A stretch of 64,000 bases of DNA from Streptomyces hyaluromycini (GTDB lineage: Bacteria > Actinomycetota > Actinomycetes > Streptomycetales > Streptomycetaceae). Position numbers and translations under genes: made by a program. The stretch covers positions 524,442-588,441 of the forward strand of contig NZ_BCFL01000017.1 of the NCBI RefSeq assembly GCF_002217755.1, written 5' to 3'. The stretch's first letter is position 1. Every line of letters starts with the position of its first letter. The notes below the pieces were generated by a model. The model was given only the letters and a program-made list of their open reading frames with translations. It did not search any database and was not told where the DNA came from. Positions 37,452 to 46,443 of this stretch are shown here, one piece after another.

Positions 37452-39851
37452 ATGGAAGGTCGCGTACCGGAGGACCTGGCGGTCGTCGTCGACGCCGACG
37501 GGGCGGTCCTGGTGTGGAGTGCGGGTGCCCGGCAGCTGCTCGGGTACGAACCCGCCGAGGTCGTCGGCCGCTCCATCCGGATGCTGCTCGCCGCCGAGCT
37601 GCCCCCGTCCGCGCGCCGTCACCTCGCCGACGGGCGGTGGTGGTCCACCAAGGTGGCGCTGCGGCACCGCAACGGCGACCGGGTCGTCGTACGCCTTCAG
37701 GGAACCCCGCTCGTGGACACGGGCGACAGACCGCTCTGGCTGGTCACCGGTGCCGCGCCGACGACCGTGGCCGGACGCGACCAGCCGGGGGCGGCGACCC
37801 TGTGGGACCTCACGCTCGCCCAGCTGCCCACGCCGGTGGCGATCTACGACCGCGATGCCCGGTTCGTCGCCGCCAACGACGTCATGTCCCAGATCATGGG
37901 CCTGCCCGCGGCGGAGATGCGGGGCCTGACCCTGTCGGAGATCGAGCCCAGCTTCCCCTTCGACGAGTACGACCGCCTCCAGCGGCAGGTCCTGCGCACC
38001 GGGCGGACGATCTTCCACGAACAGCACGGCCAGGCGCCCGGCGAGACCCGGGAGCACTCCTGGTCGATGTACTTCTCCCCGTTGAAGGACGAGAACGGCA
38101 CGGTGCAGGGCCTGTCCGCGGTCGTCTTCGACACCACGGAGCAGTACTGGGCCCGCCGCCACCTGGCCGTCCTCAACGACGCCGGCATGCGCATCGGCAC
38201 CACCCTCGACGTGACCCGCACCGCCGAGGAGCTGGCCGAGGTGGCCGTGTCCGGCTTCGCGGACTTCGTCACCGTCGACCTGCTGGAGTCCGTCGCCCTC
38301 GGCGACGAACCGGAGCCGCTGACACCGGGCGAGCCGGTCGCCGTCCGCCGTACGGCACAGCGGTCGGTGCTGGAGGGCTGCCCGGAGTCGGTGGCCGACC
38401 CCGGCGACGCGTTCCGCTACCCGGTGGACACGCCTCCGATGCGGACCCTGCTGGCCGGCCACGGCACCCGCCACCGGCCCGGCGACCCCGGCATGCAGGA
38501 GTGGCTCAGGACCTCCCAGGCCCGCGCCGACTCCGTCGCCCGGCACATGATCCACTCGGTGCTGATGGTCCCGCTGCGGGCCCGCGGCGTCACCCTCGGT
38601 CTGGCCCACTTCCTGCGGCACCGCACCCCCGAGTCCTTCACCGAGGACGACCAGCGGCTCGCCGAGGAGATCGTCGCCAGGGCCGCGGTGAGCGTCGACA
38701 ACGCCCGCCGCTACACCCGCGAACGCCGCACCGCCCTCGCCCTGCAGCGCAGCCTGCTGCCCGGCCGGCCGCCGGGCCTGGCGGCGACGGAGGTGGCCTA
38801 CCGCTACCTGCCCACCGGTTCCGGCGCGGACGTCGGCGGCGACTGGTTCGACGTGATCCCGCTCTCCGGCGCCCGGGTCGCCCTGGTCGTCGGCGACGTC
38901 GTCGGCCACGGCATCCACGCCTCGGCCACGATGGGCCGCCTGCGTACGGCGGTACGGACGCTGGCCGACGTCGACCTCGCCCCCGACGAACTCCTCACCC
39001 AGCTGGACGACCTGGTCATCCGGCTCGACCGCGAGGAGGGCCCGGAGGTGCCCGGCCGGGCGGAGGCGGCGTCCTCCGGCGAGGTGGGCGCCACCTGCCT
39101 GTACGCCGTGTACGACCCGGTGACCCGGCGCTGCACCATGGCCCGCGCCGGCCATCCGCCGCCGGCCCTGGTCACCCCCGACGGCGACGTCCGCTTCCTC
39201 GACCTCCCGGCCGGCCCGCCGCTCGGCCTGGGCGGCCTGCCCTTCGAGTCCGCCGAGGTGGAACTGGCCGAGGGCAGTCTGCTCGCCCTCTACACCGACG
39301 GCCTGGTGGAGACCGCCGACCACGACATCGAGGTGGGCCTCGGCCTGCTCCGCCGCGCCCTGGCCGCCCCGGCCGCGCCCCTGGAGGAGACCTGCGACCA
39401 CGTCCTGCGCACGGTCCTGACCGACCGCCCGGCCGACGACATCGTCCTGCTGCTCGCCCGCACCAGCGCCCTGGACACCGCGAAGGTCCGCACCTGGCAG
39501 CTCCCCCAGCACCCGGCCGCCGTCGCCGGGGCCCGCAAGATGGCCTGCGAACAGCTGGAGGCCTGGGGCCTGACGGACTCGGTCTTCGCCACCGAACTGA
39601 TCGTCAGCGAACTGGTCACGAACGCGGTCCGCTACGGCGACGGCCCGATAGCCCTCCGCCTGATCCGCGACGCGTCCCTCATCTGCGAGGTCTCCGACGG
39701 CAGCAGCACGGCTCCCCACCTGCGCCGGGCCCGCATCTACGACGAGGGCGGCCGCGGCCTGCTCCTGGTCGCCCAGATCTCGGAACGCTGGGGCAGCCGC
39801 CAGACCCCGACCGGCAAGACGATCTGGGCGGAACAGCCGCTGCCCGCCTGA
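37452..39851 (+). CDS. PAS/GAF-PP2C phosphatase with C-terminal HATPase, 799 aa
   Basis: A PAS domain (about 5-105), a second PAS domain (about 115-245, VAIYDRDARFVAANDVMSQI), a GAF domain (about 260-425), a SpoIIE-type PP2C phosphatase (about 435-665, GGDWFDVIPL and LYTDGLVE) and a HATPase_c anti-sigma-like domain (about 680-799, TELIVSELVTNAV) form one chain. The kinase-like and phosphatase parts have opposite actions on anti-anti-sigma partners, so the protein may be a self-contained switch for a stress sigma factor. ATG at 37452 follows GGAGGC. It is convergent with the small membrane gene. Confidence 0.9.
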   Translation: MEGRVPEDLAVVVDADGAVLVWSAGARQLLGYEPAEVVGRSIRMLLAAELPPSARRHLADGRWWSTKVALRHRNGDRVVVRLQGTPLVDTGDRPLWLVTGAAPTTVAGRDQPGAATLWDLTLAQLPTPVAIYDRDARFVAANDVMSQIMGLPAAEMRGLTLSEIEPSFPFDEYDRLQRQVLRTGRTIFHEQHGQAPGETREHSWSMYFSPLKDENGTVQGLSAVVFDTTEQYWARRHLAVLNDAGMRIGTTLDVTRTAEELAEVAVSGFADFVTVDLLESVALGDEPEPLTPGEPVAVRRTAQRSVLEGCPESVADPGDAFRYPVDTPPMRTLLAGHGTRHRPGDPGMQEWLRTSQARADSVARHMIHSVLMVPLRARGVTLGLAHFLRHRTPESFTEDDQRLAEEIVARAAVSVDNARRYTRERRTALALQRSLLPGRPPGLAATEVAYRYLPTGSGADVGGDWFDVIPLSGARVALVVGDVVGHGIHASATMGRLRTAVRTLADVDLAPDELLTQLDDLVIRLDREEGPEVPGRAEAASSGEVGATCLYAVYDPVTRRCTMARAGHPPPALVTPDGDVRFLDLPAGPPLGLGGLPFESAEVELAEGSLLALYTDGLVETADHDIEVGLGLLRRALAAPAAPLEETCDHVLRTVLTDRPADDIVLLLARTSALDTAKVRTWQLPQHPAAVAGARKMACEQLEAWGLTDSVFATELIVSELVTNAVRYGDGPIALRLIRDASLICEVSDGSSTAPHLRRARIYDEGGRGLLLVAQISERWGSRQTPTGKTIWAEQPLPA

Positions 39852-39852
39852 C

Positions 39853-40251
39853 TCACCGGGGCAGCGGCAGATCCCGCCGCAGGGTGTCGATCACGGCGGA
39901 GACCACGGCGGTGGCGACGAACGTCCCGGCCATGACCAGCACCACGCCGACCACGAAGAGCCCGCTGGCATCGTCCGCCCAGTCGACGCAGGCGGCGAGG
40001 GTCAGCCCCGCGGTCGTACCGCCCACGGCGGCCGCGCTGTGTCCGCGGGCCGCCGCCCAGCAGACGGGCACGAGCAGGGTGAGGACCAGCCCGACGACCT
40101 GCCAGACCGCGTACGGCCCGCTGGTCGACCCGTCGGGCCGCACGTCGTACTGCTGGTCCCAGCCCAGCCAGGCGGCCCAGGCCGCCACCGACACACCGGC
40201 GAGGACGCACACCGGTACCGACGCCCGGAGCACAGGCTTGTGAAGTCGCAT
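39853..40251 (-). CDS. Small membrane protein, 132 aa
   Basis: Three to four hydrophobic segments (SVPVCVLAGVSVAAWAAWLG, VVGLVLTLLVPVCWAAARG and VVGVVLVMAGTFVATAVVSA) make this an integral membrane protein. No known family is recognised. It starts at 40251 and ends 1 base from the phosphatase stop, a convergent pair. Role unknown. Confidence 0.65.
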   Translation of the reverse strand: MRLHKPVLRASVPVCVLAGVSVAAWAAWLGWDQQYDVRPDGSTSGPYAVWQVVGLVLTLLVPVCWAAARGHSAAAVGGTTAGLTLAACVDWADDASGLFVVGVVLVMAGTFVATAVVSAVIDTLRRDLPLPR

Positions 40252-40294
40252 GCCCCCAGCGTTCCGGCCGGGCCGGACGCCGGACAGAGTGCGC

Positions 40295-40338
40295 GTACTC
40301 AGACCGGCCGTCCGGATGCCCGGGGGCGACCTGAGTAC
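40295..40338. promoter_or_regulatory. Inverted repeat upstream of SARP gene
   Basis: GTACTCAG and CTGAGTAC, 8-base arms spaced by 28 bases, lie in the gap between the divergent membrane and SARP genes. Could be an operator. Confidence 0.35.
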
Positions 40339-40497
40339 GGGCCCGGCCCGCCGCACCACTGCCTGCGCCACGAACAACACCGCGAACAACAACCCGACAA
40401 CACCCGGGCAACGAACCATTGATTGACTGCTTTGCCTAACCGTCACATGAAGCGGTGACGTATCTGCGCGCCCCGTACCGCCCAGGAGAGCCACCCG

Positions 40498-42450
40498 ATG
40501 AACCCCCGGCCAGGACAGGAGATGCGGTTCGGCGTGCTCGGCCCCGTGGAGGTCCTTCGGGACCACGTGCCCCTCGACCTGGGGCCCCGGCAGCGCCGGT
40601 TGCTGCTTCTGCGGCTGCTCGTCGAGGACGGCCGGCCCGTCTCGCAGGACACGATCCTGCGCGACCTGTGGCCGACGGACCGGCCGACCGGCGCCGCCTC
40701 CTCGGTGCGCGCCCACGTCAGCAGGCTGCGCTCGGTCCTCGACCCGGTCCGGCAGGGCAGGTCCGCCATGCTGGTCAGCGGCACCGCCGGGTATGCCCTG
40801 AAGCTGCCCCGCGAGGCCCGGGACACCGCGCTCTTCGAGGACGGCGTGGGCCGGGCCCGCGAGGCGATGCGGAACCGTCAGGTCTCCTTCGCCCGGCAGG
40901 AGATCGACGCGGCGCTCGGGCTGTGGCGCGGCGAGGCCCTGGCCGAGGCCGGTGAGCACGCCTTCGCGATCCGTGAGCGCACCCGGCTCGACGGCGCCCT
41001 CCACGACGCCAGGGAGCTGCGGACCGCGCTCCTCGTCCAGCAGGGCGAGACGGAGCAGGCGATCGACGTCGCCGAGAGCCTCGTCCTCAAGGCCCCGCTC
41101 CGGGAGACCTCCTGGGCGCTGCTGATGCGCGCCCTCTACACGGCCGGACGGCCGGTCGAGGCGCTGAAGCGGTACGAGCGGTTCCGCGACATGCTCGCCA
41201 CGGAGCTCGGACTGGACCCCAGCCCCCGGCTGCGGGACCTGCACACCGCGATCCTGCGGCACGACGTCGTCGTCCTCGGCACCGCCGGGCCGCAGTCCCC
41301 GCCCCCGGGGCCCGAATTCACCACCGCCTGCGCCCCTCCGCGACCGGCCGCCACGGCCGCGCCCTTCGTGGGCCGCGGCGAACAGATGGCGCAGCTGGCC
41401 GCCCTGTTGTCGGAGGCGACCGCGAACCGCCCCCACTGGGCGGTGATCGGCGGCGAGCAAGGGGCGGGCAAGACCCGGCTGGTGGAGGAGGCCGCCGCCC
41501 GTGCCGAGGCCGCCGGTTTCACCGTCGCCCGCACCCGGGCCGGCCAGGCGCTCAGCGGCAACCGCGGGATCGTCCAGACCTGTCCCACCGTCCAGCTCCT
41601 GGACGCGCTGCGGCAGGACGGCAAGGACTCCGCCGAGGACGAGGTCGCGCAGAAGGACCCCCTCGCCACGGTCGTCCGCGAACTCACCCAGGCGCCCACG
41701 CTCGTCGTCGTCGACGACCTCGACCGGGCGCCGCAGGGCTTCCACCGTCTGCTGCGGCGGCTCGCCCAGGTGCTGCGGGAAGCCCCGGTGCTGTTCGTGT
41801 GCACCCTGCGCAACCCGGACGCCCCCGTCTCCAGCACGCTGCTCGCCGAACTGGCCCTGCTCGGCGCGGCCTGGCTGCCCCTGGAGCCGCTGACCGCCGA
41901 CGACGTGGCCGACATGCTCACGGCACGCGGCGAGGAGGCCCCGCCCGAGACGGCGGCCGCGCTGCACCGGCGTGCCGAGGGGCACCCGTTCGCCCTGGCC
42001 GAGCTGCTCAAGCTGCCGCCCCACCGGCGCCTCGGACCGGAGGCCCAGGTACCGGCCGCCGTCCGCAACATCGTCCACGCCCGCTTGGTCGAGCTCCCCG
42101 AACCGGCCCGGACCATGCTCACCTATGCGGCCGCCGACGGCGACCGGCTCGACCTCGACCTGCTCGCCGCGGTCCAGGGCGTCGCCCCGGACGAGCTCCT
42201 GCACCTGATCGACGCCGCGGTGACCGCCCGGATCCTGGTCTGGGACGCCGATCCCGGCGCGCCCGGCACCGGCCGCTACCGGCTGCCCGAACTGCCCCGC
42301 GATGTGGTGCTGAGCACCCAGACCCCGTCGTCCCGGCAGCTTCGGCACGCCGCCCTCGCCCGCACGCTCGCGGGCCGCGACGACAGCGAGCCGGGCCGCC
42401 TCGACCGGCACCGTCGGGCGGCGGGCCCGACGGCACCGACGCCTCCCTGA
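40498..42450 (+). CDS. SARP/AfsR-family regulator with NTPase domain, 650 aa
   Basis: The N-terminal OmpR-type winged helix (about residues 10-95) and BTAD domain (about 100-245) with RTRLDGALHDARELRTALLV are the SARP module. An AAA ATPase follows, with Walker A GGEQGAGKTR near 320 and LVVVDDLDR as Walker B. The C-terminal TPR block of full AfsR (about 990 residues) is missing, so this is a shorter member. SARPs activate antibiotic clusters, but no biosynthetic genes lie near. The next gene is an endolysin-like amidase. Preceded by CAGGAGAG. Confidence 0.88.
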   Translation: MNPRPGQEMRFGVLGPVEVLRDHVPLDLGPRQRRLLLLRLLVEDGRPVSQDTILRDLWPTDRPTGAASSVRAHVSRLRSVLDPVRQGRSAMLVSGTAGYALKLPREARDTALFEDGVGRAREAMRNRQVSFARQEIDAALGLWRGEALAEAGEHAFAIRERTRLDGALHDARELRTALLVQQGETEQAIDVAESLVLKAPLRETSWALLMRALYTAGRPVEALKRYERFRDMLATELGLDPSPRLRDLHTAILRHDVVVLGTAGPQSPPPGPEFTTACAPPRPAATAAPFVGRGEQMAQLAALLSEATANRPHWAVIGGEQGAGKTRLVEEAAARAEAAGFTVARTRAGQALSGNRGIVQTCPTVQLLDALRQDGKDSAEDEVAQKDPLATVVRELTQAPTLVVVDDLDRAPQGFHRLLRRLAQVLREAPVLFVCTLRNPDAPVSSTLLAELALLGAAWLPLEPLTADDVADMLTARGEEAPPETAAALHRRAEGHPFALAELLKLPPHRRLGPEAQVPAAVRNIVHARLVELPEPARTMLTYAAADGDRLDLDLLAAVQGVAPDELLHLIDAAVTARILVWDADPGAPGTGRYRLPELPRDVVLSTQTPSSRQLRHAALARTLAGRDDSEPGRLDRHRRAAGPTAPTPP

Positions 42451-42550
42451 CCAGGGCGCTCCCCCTGCCACCCCTGCCACCCCCTCCACAGCTCTCCTCT
42501 CTCCGGCGGATCAGCAGATCCCCGGCAACACACTCACCTCAGGAGTCGTG

Positions 42551-43468
42551 ATGAGCACGAAGACGGGCCCCCAGCGCTACCCCGGCGCCAGCCGCGCCAC
42601 CTGGTACCAGGACGACTTCGGCGGCGACCCGATGGAGGTCAACGTCGTCGTCCTGCACACCACGGAGGGCTACACCCTGCCCACCTACGACGGCGGGGCC
42701 ACCGCCCCCAATCTGACGGCGGTGCCCGACCTCGCCGCCAGAAAGCTGAAGTGGTACCAGCACTTCGACATAGAGACCTCCTCCCGCGCGCTGGTCAATC
42801 TGAAGGGCGGTGTCGAGACCAACACCATGAACGTGTGCCAGGTCGAACTGACCGGCACCTGCGACCCGAAGACCCACGCCAAGTGGACGTCCGCCGGCCA
42901 CGCCCACGTCTACTGGCCGGACGCGCCGGACTGGGCCCTGAAGGGGGTCGCCGACTTCCTGGCCTGGATGCACGAGCAGCACGGCGTCGCGCTGTCCGGC
43001 CCGAAGTCCTGGCCCGCCTACCCCTCGTCGTACGGCGACGGTGCGGGCCAGCGGATGACGGGTGCGCAGTGGACGGACTTCAGGGGGGTGTGCGGGCACA
43101 CGCACGTCCCCGAGAACGTCCACGGCGACCCCGGTGCCATCGACTTCGCCCGGATCGTCAAGTACGCGAAGGCCGACCTGGACGTGGACGACGACCCGGA
43201 GCCGAAGACCACCACCACCAAGCCGAAGATCCCCGCCTTCCCCGGCCGCAAGTTCTTCGTGACCGGGGCCTCGAACTCCTACGTCCTCAAGCTCGGCAGG
43301 CAGCTGGTCAAGCGCGGCTTCGGCGACCACTACAAGGTCGGCCCGAGCCGGACCTGGGGCGACGCCGACCGGCTGAACGTGCGGGACTTCCAGAAGTCCC
43401 GCAAGGAACTCCGCGGCGACGCCGACGGCACCCCCGGCCCGCTGACCTGGCGCCTCCTCTTCTCCTGA
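42551..43468 (+). CDS. Endolysin-like N-acetylmuramoyl-L-alanine amidase, 305 aa
   Basis: The zinc-ligand pattern VVVLHTTEG early and CGHTHVPENVHGDPGAIDF later is that of amidase_2/PGRP-type phage endolysins. A C-terminal 80-residue part (KFFVTGASNSYVLKLGRQLV with NVRDFQKSRKELRG) looks like a peptidoglycan-binding domain. There is no signal peptide, unlike most Streptomyces autolysins, so export would need a holin or other route. AGGAG precedes ATG 42551. The SARP gene is immediately upstream and a strong terminator follows. Confidence 0.85.
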   Translation: MSTKTGPQRYPGASRATWYQDDFGGDPMEVNVVVLHTTEGYTLPTYDGGATAPNLTAVPDLAARKLKWYQHFDIETSSRALVNLKGGVETNTMNVCQVELTGTCDPKTHAKWTSAGHAHVYWPDAPDWALKGVADFLAWMHEQHGVALSGPKSWPAYPSSYGDGAGQRMTGAQWTDFRGVCGHTHVPENVHGDPGAIDFARIVKYAKADLDVDDDPEPKTTTTKPKIPAFPGRKFFVTGASNSYVLKLGRQLVKRGFGDHYKVGPSRTWGDADRLNVRDFQKSRKELRGDADGTPGPLTWRLLFS

Positions 43469-43478
43469 CACCCCCGGT

Positions 43479-43510
43479 GAAGGCCCGGGCCGGCGCCGCC
43501 CCGGGCCTTC
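43479..43510 (+). terminator. Strong hairpin after amidase gene
   Basis: GAAGGCCCGGG and CCCGGGCCTTC are 11-base perfect arms with a 10-base loop, 11 bases after the stop. Confidence 0.85.
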
Positions 43511-43580
43511 GCGGCCCTCTCCTCCGCCAACTCCGTCAAGATGCAAGGCTGTTCCTACCCCTTTCCGGATGGAGAGCCTC

Positions 43581-44564
43581 ATGCCCGAGGAGTTCCCCCC
43601 TGTCGAGCCGTATGCCCGTGGTCTGCTCGATGTCGGGGACGGCCAGCAGATCTACTGGGAGACCAGCGGCAACCCCGAGGGCAAGGCGGCCCTGTGTGTG
43701 CACGGCGGCCCGGGCAGCGGGGGGCGCCGCGGGAGCCGTCGGCTGTTCGACCCCGAGGTCTACCGGGTCGTCCTCTTCGACCAGCGCGGCTGCGGCGAGA
43801 GCCGGCCGCACGCATCCGACCCGTCGGTCGGTCTCACGCACAACACCACCGGCCATCTGATCGCCGACATGGAACGGCTGCGCGAGCATCTCGGCATCGA
43901 CCGCTGGCTCCTGTACGGCGGTTCCTGGGGCTCGACGCTGATCCTCGCCTACGCCGAACGCCACCCGGAGCGGGTCTCCGAGATCGTCATCTCCGGCGTC
44001 ACCATGACCCGCCCCGAGGAGACCGACTGGCTCTATCACGGCGTGGGCCGTCTGCTGCCCGGTCCCTGGGAGGCCTTCCGCGACGCCCTGCCGCCCGCCG
44101 ACCGTGACGGCAGTCTCGTCGCCGCCTACAACAGGCTGCTGAACAGTCCGGACGCCGCGGTGCGGGTCGCCGCGGCCCGTGCCTGGTGCACCTGGGAGGA
44201 CGCCGTCATCGCCCACGAGGTGCTGGGCAGTCCTGGCGCCTACAGCGACCGGCCCGACGATGCCCTGATGGCCTTCGTCCGTATCTGTGCGCACTACTTC
44301 GCCCATGACGCCTGGCTGGAGGACGGCCAACTGCTGCGGGACGCCCATCGGCTGGCCGGCATTCCGGGGGTGCTGATCCATGGCCGGCTGGACATCGGCA
44401 GCCCGCTGAAGACCGCGTGGGAGCTGGCGAAGGTCTGGCCGGACGCGGAACTGAAGGTGATCGACGACTCGGGCCACACCGGCAGTCCCACGCTGCGGCG
44501 GACGGCCCTGGCGGCGATCGCCCGCTTCGGTGAAGCGAAGGAGGGTGACCGGGGCCGGGACTAG
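43581..44564 (+). CDS. pip: Proline iminopeptidase-like alpha/beta hydrolase, 327 aa
   Basis: The peptidase S33 pattern is clear: HGGPGSGG (oxyanion), nucleophile Ser115 in GGSWGS, and the catalytic Asp and His near GRLDIGS and DSGHTGS. It removes N-terminal proline from small peptides in the cytoplasm. ATG at 43581 has GGAGAG upstream. A second ATG at 43569 is less likely. No signal peptide. Confidence 0.9.
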   Translation: MPEEFPPVEPYARGLLDVGDGQQIYWETSGNPEGKAALCVHGGPGSGGRRGSRRLFDPEVYRVVLFDQRGCGESRPHASDPSVGLTHNTTGHLIADMERLREHLGIDRWLLYGGSWGSTLILAYAERHPERVSEIVISGVTMTRPEETDWLYHGVGRLLPGPWEAFRDALPPADRDGSLVAAYNRLLNSPDAAVRVAAARAWCTWEDAVIAHEVLGSPGAYSDRPDDALMAFVRICAHYFAHDAWLEDGQLLRDAHRLAGIPGVLIHGRLDIGSPLKTAWELAKVWPDAELKVIDDSGHTGSPTLRRTALAAIARFGEAKEGDRGRD

Positions 44565-44584
44565 ACCGACCCGCCTTGAGTGTG

Positions 44585-45607
44585 TCAGCCGCGGCGGCGC
44601 AGGGCCGGGTCGAGGAGGGCGGGCGGGGTGTCGTACTTCTCGTGTGCGGCCAGGTCGGTGCCGGGGGCGACGATCGCGTCGACAGCGTCCAGGACGTCGG
44701 CGGAGAGCACGGTGTCGGCGGCGGCGAGCTGGGAGCGCAGGTGCTCCGGGGTGCGGGGGCCTATGAGGGCGGTGGTGACGGCGGGGTGCGCGGTCACGAA
44801 GCCGAGGGCGAGCTGGATCAGGGTCAGCCCGGCCCCGTCGGCGACGGCGGCCAGCCGCTCCACTGCGTCGAGCCGGGCCTGGTTGGCCGGCAGGGTGAGG
44901 TCGAAGCGGTCGGGCAGCAGACCGGCGCGGCTGGTGGTGATGGACCGACCCCTGCGCACGGCGCCGGACAGCCAGCCGGAGGCCAGCGGGCTCCACACCA
45001 GCACGCCCATCCCGTACTCCTCGGTCACGGGCAGGACATGGGACTCGACGCCCCGCTGGAGGAGTGAATAGCTGGGCTGTTCGGTGACGTACCGGCTCAG
45101 GTGGTGCTCGCGGGCGGCCCACTGGCCCTGCACGATCCGGTACGCCGGGTAGGTCGAGGAGCCGAAGTGGCGGATCTTCCCGGCGCGTTGCAGATCGGTC
45201 AGTGCCGACAGGGTCTCCTCGTCGCTCGTGGCCGGGTCCCAGCGGTGTATCTGATAGAGGTCGACGTGGTCGACGCCGAGCCGCCGCAGGCTGTTCTCCA
45301 GCTCGGTGACCAGCCATCGCCGCGAACCGCCCCGGTGGTTGCGCTCGTCCCCCATCGGCATGCCGGCCTTCGTGGCCAGCACGATGTCCTCGCGACGGCC
45401 GGCGATCGCCTTGCCGACCATCTCCTCCGACTCGCCCTGCCCGTACATGTCGGCGGTGTCGATCAGATTGATCCCGGCGTCCAGGGCGGCGTCGACGATC
45501 GCGGTCGCCTCCTCCTGGGTGGTGCGCCCGATCGCCCCGAAGTTCATCGCGCCGAGGCCGAGCGTGCTGACCTGCACGCCGGTGCGGCCCAAGGTGCGGT
45601 ACTGCAT
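44585..45607 (-). CDS. Aldo/keto reductase, 340 aa
   Basis: The family pattern is complete: LGLGAMNFG, DTADMYGQGESE with catalytic Asp and Tyr, LATKAG with Lys, and YQIHRWD with His. The N-terminus QYRTLGRTGVQVSTLG is typical of the YajO/MocA branch. It reduces aldehydes or ketones with NADPH. Divergent from a TetR regulator with two matching operators between, so it is likely induced by an aldehyde or related ligand. Confidence 0.9.
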   Translation of the reverse strand: MQYRTLGRTGVQVSTLGLGAMNFGAIGRTTQEEATAIVDAALDAGINLIDTADMYGQGESEEMVGKAIAGRREDIVLATKAGMPMGDERNHRGGSRRWLVTELENSLRRLGVDHVDLYQIHRWDPATSDEETLSALTDLQRAGKIRHFGSSTYPAYRIVQGQWAAREHHLSRYVTEQPSYSLLQRGVESHVLPVTEEYGMGVLVWSPLASGWLSGAVRRGRSITTSRAGLLPDRFDLTLPANQARLDAVERLAAVADGAGLTLIQLALGFVTAHPAVTTALIGPRTPEHLRSQLAAADTVLSADVLDAVDAIVAPGTDLAAHEKYDTPPALLDPALRRRG

Positions 45608-45657
45608 GACTGCGTCTCCTCACATGGCGGAAAGACAAGAAAGGCAGATGCCCTAAA

Positions 45658-45706
45658 CGGGACCGTGTCCCGCTTCATGTCTTCGACGATACGGAACACT
45701 GTCCCG
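45658..45706. promoter_or_regulatory. Two TetR operators between reductase and regulator
   Basis: CGGGAC-CGT-GTCCCG at 45658-45672 is a perfect inverted repeat. CGGAAC-ACT-GTCCCG at 45692-45706 differs by one base. Spacing between centres is 34 bases. Confidence 0.8.
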
Positions 45707-45749
45707 CTTAGCAACGCCCCGATAGGGTGACGGCGGAGGGAGCGCAACG

Positions 45750-46382
45750 ATGAAGGATGAGGAACGGCCGGCCCGGCCCCGGCGGACGGTCAAGGAACAG
45801 ACGGCCGAGGAGCAGACGGCCGCGGCCCGGCCCCGGCGGGCGGACGCCAGGCGCAACGAGGTGACGCTGCTGGAGGCGGCCGCGGCGGCGTTCGTCGCGT
45901 CGGGCGTGGACGCGCCGGTGCGCGACATCGCGGCCCGGGCGGGCGTCGGCACGGCGACGATCTACCGGCACTTCCCGACCCGTGCCGACCTGATCATCGC
46001 GGTCTACCGGCACCAGGTGGACGCCTGCGCCGAGGCCGGCCCGACGCTGCTGGCCGGCGCCCCGACCCCGTACGACGCGCTGCGTGAGTGGATCGACCTC
46101 TTCGTGGACTTCCTGGCCACCAAGCACGGCCTCGCCGCCGCCCTGCACTCCGACCAGGCGGGCTTCGACACCCTCCACACCTACTTCCTGGACCGCCTCG
46201 TCCCCGTCTGCACCCAGCTCCTCGACGCGGCGACCGAGGCCGGCGAGATCCACGCCCACCTGACGGCGTACGAGCTGATGCGCGGCGTCGGCAACCTCTG
46301 CATCGGCGCGGAGCACGACCCCCGCTACGACGCCCGCCGCCTGGTCGGCCTTCTCGTCACCGGGTTGCGCCGCACGACGTGA
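45750..46382 (+). CDS. TetR-family regulator, 210 aa
   Basis: The N-terminal helix-turn-helix (about residues 30-80, VRDIAARAGVGTATIYRHFP) and helical ligand domain are those of TetR. A low-complexity Arg/Ala-rich leader (residues 1-30) precedes it. Upstream lie the paired operators at 45658-45706. It faces the aldo/keto reductase gene, and autoregulation is likely. Confidence 0.9.
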   Translation: MKDEERPARPRRTVKEQTAEEQTAAARPRRADARRNEVTLLEAAAAAFVASGVDAPVRDIAARAGVGTATIYRHFPTRADLIIAVYRHQVDACAEAGPTLLAGAPTPYDALREWIDLFVDFLATKHGLAAALHSDQAGFDTLHTYFLDRLVPVCTQLLDAATEAGEIHAHLTAYELMRGVGNLCIGAEHDPRYDARRLVGLLVTGLRRTT

Positions 46383-46443
46383 CATGCCGGGCCTGACGGG
46401 CAGGTACGAGGTCTGCGGCAACCCCGCTGCCCTGCCGCGGCGT

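Noticed and set aside
37353..39719. Long minus-strand frame opposite the PAS/GAF/PP2C/HATPase gene
   Set aside because: Same shadow effect. The composition is biased, with no recognisable motif.
40498..43468. Antibiotic biosynthetic cluster around the SARP regulator
   Set aside because: Neighbouring genes are an amidase, an iminopeptidase and a phosphatase. No synthase or tailoring set is present.
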